Source of the DNA: Balanoglossus misakiensis
Lineage: Eukaryota > Hemichordata
Direction: 5' to 3'
NCBI GenBank assembly: GCA_040954595.2
Contig: CM082578.2
Coordinates: 2,604,001 to 2,668,000, forward strand
DNA length: 64,000 nt
Position 1 is the first letter of the stretch. Each line of letters begins with the position of its first letter. Below, one piece after another: positions 1-13,800 of the stretch. The notes under the pieces are model-generated. The model worked only from the letters and a program-made list of their open reading frames with translations. It had not been told where the DNA came from and ran no database searches. The position numbers and the translations under genes were made by a program.

Positions 1-567
1 TATTGTAGCGTATCAGGATGCAGTGTTCTCCAAACATCACACAGCGTAAAAGACTTAGTGAGGTTACAAAGTTTTTTAGACCGCACATAATAGCTCTTAA
101 CCCCACGTCTATCAATATTGACATCGAAAACAGTATTGAAGTCCCCACCAATAAGGATATAACCTTCGGGTGAAGCGTTTTTGTGTACGAAGCTTTTCAG
201 AGAAGTCAGGAACGCTTCTCTTTTCGCTATGGACATTCGGTGCGTACACATTTACAATTGTGAACACTTCATCATCAATCTCGACAACGACGAGCAATTT
301 TCTGCCATCATATGAACACTTAGTATGCCTTATTGTACAGTTTAGACGCTTGTCAAACAGAATTGTGACTCCTTTACTGTGGTTGGTACCAAAGGAGTTG
401 GCAATGTGCCCTTTCCATTCAAAACTGATTTGAGTGGAGAGTTTTTCGTCCCAGTATGTCTCTTGCAACAGTACAATGTCTGCTTTTTGTTCTCTTGTCC
501 ATTTGAAAACCTGTTTCCGTTTTTGTGACTCTCTCAGTCCTCTGCAGTTCAGAGACAGAAAATGCAT
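1..567 (-). pseudogene. LINE ORF2, apurinic-like endonuclease N-terminus, frameshifted
   Basis: The reading frame opens at 567 with the start of an exonuclease-endonuclease-phosphatase domain: LSLNCRGL near residue 4, LLQETYW near residue 34, SKGVTILF near 64 and IVNVYAPN near 104. These are the conserved blocks of LINE target-nicking endonucleases. The frame is lost near position 180. The expected GGDFNTV block reappears in another minus-strand frame at about 110-150 and then stays open to the window edge. One indel therefore breaks this copy. The reverse transcriptase would lie beyond position 1. Confidence 0.85.
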
Positions 568-644
568 AAAGTGATATATCTAAATCTGAACGCAAGTAAG
601 AAAACTATAGTTTAAGAGCTTACAGGAAGAAACAGTCTGCATTC

Positions 645-1487
645 TCATCTTCTTCTTTGCCCTTGGACCTTCTTTCTTTTCTTCGCTGCTTTCTTCGCTT
701 TGGTCTTCGCTACCATCGCTTTCCTAAACGCGTCTGACGCCGCCGAATCTTCTTCCAAATCTTCCGTCTCTTCGTCCGACAGCAACGTTGAAGACATGTC
801 TGTTGACGTACTGACGTGTTTGCGCTTTGTGTCACTGGGCGTGGCAGTAACCGTTGACGGTACAGATGTCCGGGACTCGGCTACGTAATCGGTGATCTTT
901 TGCTGCTTGGCCTGGTGTGGTACCTCGGATGCCTTCGACGGAATACTTTGCCTCGATTTCACACTTTCTGTTGCAACTGTCGCAGCAGCTGGATTCTCTG
1001 TGTGTGCAGCATTGTCGGCCTGTACGTCACTGTCTTGACTGATTGTCACCTCTTTCGTATGTAAATAGCTCCAATTATGCATACTTGTGCAGTTGGCGCG
1101 AATGTGTCCACTCTTCTTACAAAGCCTGCATACCACCTGATTGCTGCAATCTGACTTCAGGTGGCCTTGCTGGAGACAGTTGAAGCAAAATGACTTGCCA
1201 TAACTATCCATCTGGGTGTTAGCTTCTTCCTTCCTTTCTCTATACAAGAGGTTGCAAATAAAGCCATCTATTTTTATTTGCCAGTCCGGCGGGGTTGGTT
1301 GACTAAGTTTGTTGACAAAGACAAAGCGGTCTCCATTATCAATATTCGTCAATTTCCCGTCGATTCGCCATTTCGCTTTCACTATTGATCTCACCTGTAT
1401 ACCAATTTCCTTGAGTTTCTGTCTTATGACTTCGTCACTCACTGACAAGCTCCATGATGGCAAGACTATCAAAGATAGTAAACACAA
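645..1487 (-). CDS. LINE ORF1, gag-like protein with two CCHC zinc knuckles (N-terminally truncated)
   Basis: This nucleic-acid-binding ORF1 product would coat LINE RNA. Two knuckles are visible about 40% of the way in, CFNCLQQGHLKSDC and CRLCKKSGHIRANC, both with C-x2-C-x4-H-x4-C spacing. They are preceded by a region resembling the RRM-like domain of such proteins and followed by a Ser/Thr-rich linker and a strongly basic Lys-rich tail. The first methionine sits inside the upstream domain, so the natural start is missing. ORF2 follows in the same direction. The frame is otherwise open across 280 codons. Confidence 0.8.
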   Translation of the reverse strand: MCLLSLIVLPSWSLSVSDEVIRQKLKEIGIQVRSIVKAKWRIDGKLTNIDNGDRFVFVNKLSQPTPPDWQIKIDGFICNLLYRERKEEANTQMDSYGKSFCFNCLQQGHLKSDCSNQVVCRLCKKSGHIRANCTSMHNWSYLHTKEVTISQDSDVQADNAAHTENPAAATVATESVKSRQSIPSKASEVPHQAKQQKITDYVAESRTSVPSTVTATPSDTKRKHVSTSTDMSSTLLSDEETEDLEEDSAASDAFRKAMVAKTKAKKAAKKRKKVQGQRRR

Positions 1488-1689
1488 ATTGCCTGGAAGT
1501 GTATGGTATAATTAAATCATACCACAAACCTCGTACTGAAGTCATTTGGCCCACAAGCAGACATACTGCCCAAAATGTCCCAATGTGTCACATTGGCTCT
1601 CTATCATGATAATACATGTAATGCCATATTTTCAAAATCATTTTTCAAAATCGTTAATACACATGTAACACTACTGTTTCTTTTCACAG

Positions 1690-1865
1690 CAAACTATTGC
1701 AGCATCTCGACATGGCCTGCAGACAAGATCTGTACAGTATGGAACAGGCTGTAGTTAACAAGGGATACATGGCTCAGTTAGTGGAAGTTCAACAGATGAG
1801 AGGAGCAGAAGGTGGAAATAAATTTCACGCTATGCTGCAGTCATTCCTGGAGAAAGACAACAAAG
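1690..1865 (+). CDS. INTS1: INTS1 exon (first in window)
   Basis: The acceptor ttttcacag precedes C-AAA-CTA and the donor is AAAG|gtactg. It encodes a helical segment (LLQHLDMACRQDLYSMEQ ... FLEKDNK) and leaves phase 1. Confidence 0.8.
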
Positions 1866-4800
1866 GTACTGGTAGTATTTGTGGAGTAAAATAGTGTCAG
1901 AAAAGTTAAGTCATACAGTGTTTTTGTCAAGGGAGGTACCCTGGTAAATGTTACTAAGGTTCCCCTTGGTATATCAATGGAGTCAAAATAGTAGGTAGCA
2001 GAAACATTACCAGTGTTCCCTGTCCTTAGCAAAAACACTGGTCATACATATAGCATTCTTCAACTTTGAAAATTATAAGCATTTTTTATATTTGTATGTT
2101 ACTGTTTCTTTTTTCTCTCTCAAAATGTTTCTCTGAATGCTCATGAAATTCATGTTACTATTAAAATGCTGCTGATATCTCGAACATTTATTACCTGTCT
2201 GAACAAAATAAATTTGCCAGATTTTTGCTCATGTTGTCTTTGTTGAATTGATTGCGGAAGTGGTTGGAAGTGGTCAGTTACCCATGAAATGACGGCCATA
2301 CGCATATATGTAAAAACAAAAATTTCCTGGTTTACACTATTTACTAATTCTGCTGTTTTAGTAACCATGGTGTTGCTTACTGAGATACACACTGAATTTT
2401 TTGGATGTTAAAGCGCAAATCACTACCTGTGGATGTTCAGAATATGAATGACTTGATGGTCAACAGATGTCATTGAAGTTTGACCTTCAAACGATGAGAG
2501 TACAGGTCTATATGCAGAGTATTACAGAACTTTTGTGTTTGGTTTTTATGTTTCCTCAGATTTCATTTCAAAAGATTATCCATACAGCTGAAGTGAATGC
2601 CATTAAGAAAGTAAATAATATTTCATGTTTTTTTTTGCAGATGAGGAAAGGAAGAAGAGAAAAGTGAGGCAATGCAGGTAGATGAAAAGAAAGATGTTGG
2701 ATCCAAGATGGATGCAGGAAAAGTCATTGTAGACAGTCAAGAGTCAGCCAAGTTGATCTTACTGAAAGTAAGTTGGCTGTAGATATTAAGTCGACCTATT
2801 GAGTTGTCCTTTTCCAAGTGGCATCTCAGTAAATCATGGTTTCTCAGTCAATCAGTGAGTACAGTATGGCTACTTCTGTAGTCACCTCAAGTACAAGTTG
2901 CAAGGCTTCTCACAAGGTCATGATCGTTGACAGGTTGTCATACTCATGGTTTCTCAGTCAAATCAAGGCCAAGGGGTAAAGTATGGGCTCCCTCTATAGT
3001 CACCTCTCACTGCAAGGCTTCTTACCAGGTCGTGTTCTTTTGAACTACATGTAAATCACAATTGATCATGTCTCATGTTAAAGACAATCAAAAGCTGATC
3101 TTTAGTCATCTGACTTGGGCAACTCTCCAACACCTCAGGCTGGGTAATTTAACAGTAATGTTGTTCTTATCATAAGTTTTGTGGTAGTTATGGCCAGAAA
3201 CCTCTCTTTACCATGACTTTTTTCCAATGCTAAAGGAACTTCAGACTCTAAACCAACCACTTCTACAAACCGAACAGTTTTCTGTGCTGTTTTGCTACCT
3301 GCTTTTAATGCGAGTTGTTGAGAGGTTTCACAATATCATCGCTAATGAGTGTGTGATTTCTTCTCCTTTGATTATATTTACAGCTATTCAGTATTGGTGA
3401 GCACAAAGTGAGTGCATCAACAGAAAGACAATATCTGAGAGGAATACAGTTGGTATGTAATATTTTATCTGAAAACAATTACACTTTCCAGAAGAAATAT
3501 GATATGTTTTAAAGGTATATTGTCACTTATGGAAAATTAGCTATAGTTACCATGACAAATTGAGATCTAGCCAATCACAGACTTTCACAGTGGGTGGCAC
3601 AAGCGAAATAAAGAGCTCCACCATATGTTCTTTAGAACGCTCAAATACTCCATTTCAGCCTTATATGGTCGTATGTAAATTGGAGGTGACTGTATACCTT
3701 TAAGGCAACTTTATCATTTCTTGAGAAAATTATGAACTATACTTTGTAAAGGCCGACAGATTTCTCAGTGACCGGCCAGGTTTCCTAATAAATGATATTG
3801 ATTTTTTATTATCATTTCTCACACAGACACTGTCCAGGGAGATCTCCAGGCTGAAATCATTTGATTCATCAGAGAACTCTGGCGACCACATCATTCTGGC
3901 AATGCAAGAAATCCTAACATCAAGTGACGAGAGTCAGTTTATTTACAGTCTACACAGAAAACATCATTTGTCATGTCCATTGTTCAGTTTGCTTCACCAA
4001 AGACAGGTAATTGTTTGCATTGCATGTCACTTTTATAGTTACATTACTTACCTTCAAATATAGTTTTGTACATTCAAGAATTTGAATTCAGTTTGAGTTT
4101 CTCAAGTCAGTAAGCATTAAATGTAACTCCATATATAGTATTGGAAAAGTTGAAGTTCAATTTGAGTTTCCTGTGCAAGTTTTGTAAATTTTCAGCTTCC
4201 AAAAATTATTCCTCAAATTATGAGACATTTACAGGGGAATATATATAATAAGTTGACATGTTTACTAAAATATCCTCATAGATTTGTGACTTTGTACAGA
4301 ATAGATATTTATGAGACTAAGACTTTGGTGGTACATGTATTATTGTCTATATTTCTGAGTCAAATTAGTGTGTGTTAAGTTACTTTGCAATTTTAATTTG
4401 CTTCTTTATATCACAATTTGAATTTTTTTCTTTATATCATTTAGAAATATCTTGAAAAGAAGAAAGATATGATGAGATTTGTCCAGCTGGTGTCTGCAAT
4501 TTTGAGGGTCTGAAAGTCTGTAAACAGTGTGTTTACAAAACTTCTCAACCAGTATGAAAAAGTCAACAGACAACAAGGTGAGCTATTTATTTCATTTACT
4601 TCAAGCATTCAAAAACCATACACAAACTGTTACTTGAGCATTTTCACTAAATCACACAGGATAGATAGAAATTTACTTCGCAGAATGAATTTATTCCTTG
4701 ATATCAAATGAAGTCAGACGCAGTCAAACACAGATACATTGGCATTCGATTTTCCACATGACGGGCAACTTCAGCTACAGACAAAACGCCATGAGGCTGA

Positions 4801-7800
4801 TGAGGCACCATGCTTGATACATGTTACGTGTCTGGCGGTTTTAAAGAATAAAAATACTCAGAAAAACTTTTACTAGATGCCGAAATATTGCTTGCCCGTC
4901 ACCTGGAAATGACAATGCCATGGGTCACATGGCCAGATCACATGATTGATAGTAAAGAATTCTTAACTGGATTCGTACACTACTGGAACTTCCTGGAATT
5001 TCCTTGAATTTGAAACCCCCCTTTGAACGCCATTAACCATTTCTGGTATCATGTCCAAATGTCCTCCCTTTATGTAGGGATGTATATCTAAATTCCAGTC
5101 TTACATCTTCCTTCCAGCAAAGTCCCTGAGCAGCGAGAAAAGTCCCCTCAAAGCCAGTGGAGGCAACTTGGATGAAGTGAGTGAAATCATTGAAGCCGTC
5201 TCAGAGGGACGGATGGCAGTAGATAGAGACATGTTACAAAAAGGTAAAGTCTGCATTTTTAACACGCCTGAACCCTTTCACTGCCATGGTTCAGTCCAAA
5301 CCCATTGTTTTCTATGGTATGGTTGGAGGGAAATGGGGGTGAAAGGGCTGAGCTATTGGATAGTCTCACCAAACAAACAGAAACATGAGAAGTGGAATAA
5401 GAAGGAACGGACCCATTAAAGGTATATGGTCACCTGTGCAAATTTAGCTGCAGCTACCATGGCAAATTGAGATCTAACCAATCACAGATTTTCAGGGGTG
5501 GCACACGCTAAAAAAGAGCGCCACCATTTGTTCTTTAGAACACTCAGATACGCCATTTTTGCCATTTATGGACATGTGTTTATTGGAAGTGACCGTGTAC
5601 CTTCAATTATATAGGTCCACAATTTTGGTATTGTAATTCATCCAAAAATCTTATGATGACATCATCTTGTTAATGATACATTTGATGATTGGTGAATTGC
5701 GTTTGACTTTCCACCATTTTGCACAATTGGCAGTGTATCACCAGCTGACAGGCACCAATTCCAGCCAACTAGAAGAGTTTCTGAATAAAGCCTTATCTGT
5801 TGCTATGCAAGTGCCAACAAAATCATCCAGCACCAGTGAAGCATTGAGTGAGTTGCTGTTACAAGAGCAGTCCAGATTGATTAACAAGTAAGTACAAGTT
5901 TATCTCAAGACGCATCTGTCTGGTAGCTTTGAGTTTGGGGTTTTATGTTCCTGGGATCACCTTGTCCATATTTTGTTTTAATAAAGATCAAAATGGGTAG
6001 TTTTGTACTTGCAGGACATCTTATCATAATCAAAAAATGTATATTTATAACCGTATGCCTGCTTTGATCTTAAAAGGGACAAAGTCTCTCTCTCGCTGCC
6101 CTTTTTCCATTATTTATGTTTGATACAAGACACCGTGTACCGGGTACATGTGTGTATGTATAGTGAATAAACGTTCAACCACACACAACTTCCATCCTGT
6201 TTGTAGGATATGAGAGTAAAAATCTCACCCCAATGACTAAACAGTAGAGACTTTGTCCCTTTAATGTGTAGATCTCTGAAAGATATTTACCATACACTGG
6301 TATGTTATATCAGAGATGACATATCAGACCTTTATTCATCACTCAGCTATGTAGCAAAAACCTATTTCAGGTACATTGTAGTTAGAATTCCATCAGTATG
6401 ATTGTTTTATACCCTTTACTCAACTTATTGTATATTTCTCTGCTGTTATACATTGTTACAGATGCGAATTACGCTGGTCAACGGCAGGGCTGCTTATTGA
6501 TTGGCTGGAGCTCCTGGACCCTGAGATTGTGCAAAGTTGCCCTCAACTGCAACACCAGTTACTCTTTGTCAAGACGCACAAACCCAGAACAGAGGGCAAA
6601 GTTCAAAGTTCATGCAGTGCTTATTTGCTGGCACTGTTGAGCCACCAGAGTAATTGGCAGACTTTGCATAAATGTATCGATTGGTTACTCAAACCAAGGA
6701 CAGACTCAACCAGGTGAGAAATTCTATCATACTTCTTCAGGTTGATCTTTGTACACAAAACATCTGGTGAATATCTGAAAATCACTAATGCTTCATGTGT
6801 AGAATGAATTGCCAACATATCAGACTTAGTGCTTAATGTAATGTAGAATTTCAATATAAAGTCAAACCTAGAATTTCTTTCACATTTTAGTCACGTACTA
6901 TGTTTTCACAAAACTAATTAAAAATATTTCCTCATTTCAGCATTGACTCAACTGCAGCTCTAGACTTCCTGTGGGCATGCATACACATTCCAAAACTCTG
7001 GCAGGGCAGAGATACCAAAACACCAAAGGTAAGAAAATACTAGCTGCATAATTTTATTAGCTAATTGTAGTTTTTCGCCCTTCCAAAACATGGTGTCATT
7101 TCCAAGCAGACGACAAGAACGAGGCAAGTATGTCACAGAGTACTGCTTGAGCTTGTCTGGTTTGTTGTTTTTATGATCCAAGTTGCGTGAAAAAATTACC
7201 TTACACTAAAATGTGGCTGTCGCATGTCGGTCCAAACTAAAGCGATGATACTCAACAGAATAATTTGTTTACTCTGTGAATAAAAAAAGCCATAATCATA
7301 TTCGAGCTGACAAAATCTCTCTGAAGTTTACAGAAACCAGAGAGTGCAAATAACTTGTGACACCTGCTTGTGTACTCACATCACAAATGTGCTACATTTA
7401 CAGAAACGTACAGAAGAAGTTATCTTCAATCTCTCTGCAAAAGAAGTATGTACATTGACTGACTTCATCCTTGCTGAGCTGGACAACACTTCAAACGACA
7501 AGACATCCCTCACCGTAGAAGTCAGAATTCCCCTTCTGATGAATTATTGTCATGGCAACAAACCAGTCATGAGGGATGTAGTCAATCATCTGTTCTCTAA
7601 AATTAACATGAATGGGTAAGAATTTTACAAACATCATCTTTAAAAATGTAAAATTGTTTATCACCTTATGCCATTTCCACATGTGTGTTTTTTTTTTTGT
7701 AACTAGTCTCTTGGTTTGGCACATGTGCATAAGGTGATCATCACCCTTTTTAATTTGCTGCAATGTATTCCTTCCAAATGACAGCTTTAAATGATGTTGA

Positions 7801-10800
7801 CTTACTACCAATACTTATTAGACCATGAGCCAGTAGGGGTTTACCCCCCCCCCCCCCCCCAATTTTTGAGACAATGTTTTTCTGAAAGCCTATCATATAC
7901 TGAGTAAAATTCACTTTGTTTGCCATCTGGGCACCGGGGCGTTTTCGAGTTATTGGCTTCTAAATTATATTGGGTAACGTATGTAGAAAAGCCTAAAAGT
8001 GCATATAAATTGACGTAGGGGGTAAATTAGTCTTGTAAAATACTGTCTCTCTGAATGTATACCTAGAACAACAGGGAAGTATTTGGTATCAAAAGAAAGC
8101 TTAATAAACAAGCTTTCCATTAATTACAAAATAAAAGTGATATGACAAATCATGACATCATAGTGACGTCATAAGTCAAAATACCCTTACGAAAATGGTG
8201 TTCTGTTCACCTATAAATGTGAGGTTTTGCAAAACACGTCTCTGAGCAATTGTACTGATGAAAACTGTGATGTGTTTGATATCAACAGAAAGCTGATTGA
8301 GTAAAGTATCTAATTATTGCAAAAAAATGATATAATAATCAATTACGTCATCATTACGTCATACTTCCAAGTACCCTTACCAATTAGTGACTATGATGAC
8401 AAGTTATTACCCTAGGAGATAGGTGCCTTTAAATTAAAAAAAAATGGTAAGGAAGGTTTGTGAAGTCCATTCTATGTAAAAAATGGTGCTGATTCCAAAA
8501 AAGTCAGTCTTATTGACCCAACCCAAGACAAAATTGCCATTTTGGCACTTTTTAACCCAAAAAGGTCATTTTTAGAAAACACTAAAAACACACTGTTTCG
8601 TCACACTGGAAGATCTGATGACATATGATATGCCTATTCTATGTAAAATTTGCACAGGGGATGGAACCATTTAAATAAGGGAATAGTAATTTCAGAGGTA
8701 TTGTTAAATGAAATCGGAAACAGGACGAATCATGGCAACTTTATGAATACAACCATAGCAAAATTGTAATTAAAGTTGCCAAAGTCTATCATATGGATAA
8801 AAAAGACCAACTATTTAAATGAATTTTGTTCGAACTTTCGAGCCCCTCCTGCTCAAAATTGACCCACCCCTGCAATGTTATCGACTCTCATGTCGCATCG
8901 CAGCAGTGTAGTGAGCAAAACTTATAATTATCAGATCAATTCGAAACTTTGGAAAGTGAACAAGTTTTGTTTCTCTGTGCTGCAAACTTATTTTGCCAAC
9001 CGCCAACCATGAGTTTGACATTTTGGTCTTTCGGCGAAGATGCAGGAAGAGTTTCCGTCAACATTGTGTGCACCAAAGATCAAATCAAAAAATGTCCTTT
9101 TGGAAGCGTGATCGCATTGTCAGCTTCCACTGAAGATGAAGCAGTTGTGAAGGTGAGCGAATAATAAGGTTGATTTTATTTCATATGTTTGTCACTAGAT
9201 TTTAACAGTAATGTTTTTTATTTCATATTTTGCAAACGTTAGTACAGCAGTATTTCTCAAATTTTGAAATTTCCTGTCAAGAAATCTAAAAAATAATTCA
9301 ATGTCATAAAATGGGATTATGGCGCCAAAAAATCAAAGGTGTTGGCATCCATACTGTAACTTGTGTAATAAGGCCTGATGCAATCAAGTTGTGAAATCAA
9401 GTGTGAGTTTATGGTTGATTTTATTTCACTCACAGGTTTTCATTTTTAGTGTTTATTTTTATCAAAAAAATGCGAGGTTCGATAGAAAATTATTTTCACA
9501 GCTTTAAAAATTTCAAGTAACGAAAATCAGCTACATCAATTTAAAATTGAGAATTCTGAGAGGATTGGAACAAAGAATATATATAGAAAGTTAGCAATCG
9601 GCATACATGTATGACAGAATGCACATGCACGTGTCGCACCCAAAATTAAACGTCCATCGCATGTACTTAGCACTGACCCGTTAAATAGATTTGCGCGTCG
9701 CCATTAAACTATCAGTCAAAGAAATCATTGGTCTTGTGGTTACTTATAAGTATTGAGGTTTAGTTACACGTTAAAACGTTCATGATTACGTATAACATTT
9801 TGTTCAGATTTTCACGATATTTTCTCGTACTTTTGGCGATCGATCTATGAAATGGCCATTGTGACATAAGTGCCTTTCTCACGTGCCGTCAACGCCGCCC
9901 CAGCGGCGGTGCTAGGGCGGCGTTAATTTGTAAGTGCCACGTGTGAAAAGGTGAGAGCGGCCCTGCGCCGCTCTTTTTTTGTGACGGTGTTGAGGGGTGG
10001 GACCTGGGTCGGGGCGCCGCACTAAACAGCGATTCAAATCACGTGTGAACAGAAACACCGCACTAAACGCCGATCTAAACGCACTCTGCCGACGCGGTTT
10101 GAGGGGATACAAGTGGCAGTTTCTAATGAGCTTGCATGTAAAATTACCCCTCTGAAAAGAGCGATGTTTAGCACCTTGCTTAGTCAACGGTCAATTTGCC
10201 TTGTTGCTGATGGTCATCAGTAAAATGAGGAGCCCCAAAACCTACAGGCAAAGCCTTGAGGTAGTCGGAACTTACTGCAGCTGGGGCTCTGCTGAAAAAA
10301 TTGAGACGCCCAGTGGAAGTGGTAGTGAAACTTGTAGCAAAGTTCATGGTGATAATTGCTAGGCAACTAGGTCTTGCCATTGTCTGGCTAAAAATACATC
10401 CCTGTGCGTGAATAAATTAAAAACGTCTTTGTCCCAAGGGACCAACTCAAAGCGTTCCCACATCCCGGTATGCTTTTACTACTAGCATGGAGTCATGCTA
10501 CTAGTATATTACGCACTGGTTTCAAAGCTGTAAGACTCACAGGCGGTACTGTAGAAGCGCTTATACTTATAGGATGACTGTACAAAAACTGGAAAAGTGT
10601 GGATTTTCTCGGATCTTCCATTTATTTGATGTGGAACAACAAATGGGACAAGTGGCGAAATGTGTCCTTGATTTTCAATCGCACCATGAAGCCTATTTGA
10701 ACCTAATTTGCATAAATGTCCGAGGGGGTCGTTCTGGCACTTTGACTCATTTTTACCCCCATTGTTTCATCTTTTTGTAAAGAATAATTATTTTTTCCTG

Positions 10801-13800
10801 GTCGAACCGAAGGATAGATTACGGTATACGCTGCTTGGGTATAAGTTCAGAGCTACATATACAGTAAACACATCACTGAATCCGCCATTGTGACCTTTAG
10901 CCACTCTGCTGTGGACGCATTGAGTGCGGTGATCCCGTCCCTTTTATACACATGTGAATGCAAAACTATTTGAGTCGCTGATAAGAAATGTTTGCCAACT
11001 TTTATAATCCCGAAAAGGGCGCCCTAATCATTGCACGTGAGAAAGCCCTTATAGTCAGGCTCCATGTTAATTGAATAATATCTGCCGTATGTGCCAAAAC
11101 TAGCAGTATTCACGGTAGTCGAGCAACTTATGACACTGATGGTAATCTTAGAGAATGTTCATCACAGACACACAAAGAAATTAATTTAAGTGAAAATTAT
11201 TTTAATTGCTCGTTGTTTTTAAACATTTTTATTCAAAACGCACAACTAAACCGCGAAATTCATGCGTACGTATCTCTTCTATGACGTTCGATCAGTACGC
11301 GCAGTGTCTTTGTCACGTGATAACTTCGCGTACGTGAGATCGAGAGCAGACGTTTGGAACGGCAAGCGACACTTCTACGCGTAACCATGATTATTGTGTA
11401 TTTTTCGGCTTTTCTCTATATTTTCTTTAATTTGGGCGATCGATCTCTGAAAGTGCAATTGTGCCGTAGCCAGCATACATGTAGTATCTGGGGCGCCTTG
11501 TCAAGGTTGGTCGGTCGGGCGCCCTGTACACATGTACGCGTACGCACGCTTGTATGCTGTAGCAGGACGCACAGTGATGTACGTGCGGTAACCTAGGCCA
11601 CAAACTTGGCACGTGTCGGCCCTATAATTTATGCACGCAGAAGCCATTAGTAGGGCTTCCGGGTCATTTTCCTTGATGATATAACACACGAATTCGCTAC
11701 CTTGTCTGTACTAATGCGTATTGGGGGGGGGGACCACTTGCAACACGATCTCTTTCATGATGTTTATGTACTTTATTCGCTACGTTGTAAATGATTTTTT
11801 TTGTGTTGCACTGCACGTAAAAAATAAAATATCAAACGCAAGGGCCAAGCCCTGTGTTATCTGAATAATTTCAGCCGTATGTTCCAAAACTGGCAGTATT
11901 TGCTGTTTTCCAAACATTTACACATTTAATTGCAAAATTCACGCATCACTACGCGTACGCGTACGCCACTTGCTGACCAGACGTACGCGTAATTATGTGT
12001 AACTAAACTTCTGTATTACGTGGAACCAAACCTCCCGGCCTATTTTGAAAATTGTAAAACCTCTCTGATCTCTCAATTTTCAATCGATTTGGACGGTTTT
12101 GGTAGATTATAATTTATACAAGTCATTGACAAGAATATAGATAGGCATGCTTTTCTAACTTCATGTATTAGATATCGCCATGAATCCCTACAAAATTTCA
12201 CAAAATGACGAAGTGCATATATGTCATATCAAAAACTGTTTCTACCTGGACAGATAAACTAATCAACTAAGCAATTTTGAAAATGTCTGTGTACGAAAAA
12301 CCTGCATTGTCTGGTCCTTCAATGTGTCTGTCGAACAAAATCAACTAAATGTTGCACTTTTATTGATTTTACAAATTATCCTTAGCAAATGTTTTGATGT
12401 CACTAGTTTTTGTTTTTCTTAACTATATTATATAAAGACATCTGATAGAAGAGCACTTACCTGGCCTGGATGAAATGCACATATTCTTGACAATTAATAT
12501 AATGCTATATTTGTCTACTATTCACAGATAACATTCTCCTCATCCAAAGTGCTTGAATATAACATCATGGAGTACCATGAAGGGGATGGGGAGAACCCTT
12601 TCAATGAATTGGCATTTATCGATAATGCCACTTTGTTTGTGGACAGATACAATGCCATAGTAACCTCCATGGATAAGTCTGTAGACTTGTTTTCCGACAG
12701 CGAGGATTCCATGGAGGTTGATGAGATTGCTCCTGTGCCATGTGGAAGGTAAATATTTTCTGAAGACAGTGTTTCTTGATGTCAAATTTACAACAAAGAG
12801 TGTACTCTGCAGAGAAGTTTAATTGTGGTGGAAGACAATGTGAAAACTAAAGTGAAACAAATGAATTACATAATGGTCAGTTGCAGCATAATGTTATTCC
12901 TGTTGCACAAATCAGTTCCACTAGACAAATTCAATTTCTGGTTCAATTAGAGCTGTGCATCATTTTGCATTTCCTTTTTAGGGGACCAAGCGCCTGAGGG
13001 CGCTTGGTCCCCTTCTGTTATTGCTGGAGTTTTTCTTCTTTCTTCTTGAGTCGTTTTTTTGCTCCCGTTTTTCTCAAAATCGACGTGGCCTAAGACCTTG
13101 AAATTTGGCACGGTGATTGGGGCCCATGAGTACTGGTGCACCTGCCCTTTGAATTTGTAATTAGTCACGTGACTTGGTGGCTATAATCGAGCGAAATTTT
13201 CAAATTGACCTAATTTGCACGTTAATGGGGGCATGTACATTCTTTTCGCGATTTTTGTAGACCATGTGGCCAAAATCGCCTGTGCCAAATTTCAAGGTCC
13301 TAGGCCAAGTCGATTTTGAGAAGAAGATTTTTGTAATATTTTTCGCATTTTTTGGTGGGCTGAGGACGGACACTGGGGCATCCGACTTTGACCATCATTA
13401 CGTAATGTTGTGGAGATCCCATTAGTAGGCTACTCACTTCTGGCGGGTTGCAGTAGTCCATGGAAAATCGGCTGAAATACGTAAACTGACCAGTGATTAT
13501 TTTCCACGGAATGAATTTTGGGACAACACATTATCGGAGTTCAGGCTGTGTTAGGGCGTTTTATTGAATTATGCTGAGTTTGTTAGCTGTTGCCGTTCAA
13601 ATCTTTCTATCCAGACCCGGCTACACTGGTTAACATTCAATGTAATGCGGCGGCGGACTTTGACCCTCAATCGCTAATGTGGCCGAAATACATCAGCAGA
13701 CCAGTGATTTTCTTGCACGAAGGGAGTATGGTACCAGCAATAATCAGAGATCAGGCTTCGTTGCCGTTCAAAAGTTCCTACTTCAGTCATGACGTTGCAA

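Larger units (their letters stand above)
1..1500 (-). mobile_element. 5'-truncated LINE (non-LTR retrotransposon), runs off the window edge
   Basis: Two consecutive minus-strand coding blocks form the classic LINE order: a zinc-knuckle ORF1 (645-1487) followed after about 80 bp by an endonuclease-bearing ORF2 (567 down to the window edge). ORF1 starts mid-domain and the element stops near 1500, just before an INTS1 acceptor at 1690, which suggests a 5'-truncated insertion. The 3' end and any target duplication lie outside the window. The two CCHC knuckles plus an APE endonuclease point to an L1/Tx1-like clade, which is an inference. Confidence 0.85.

Noticed and set aside
12981-13012. Hairpin as a transcription terminator
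   Set aside because: The host is eukaryotic, and the hairpin recurs as the fixed end of a repeat family.
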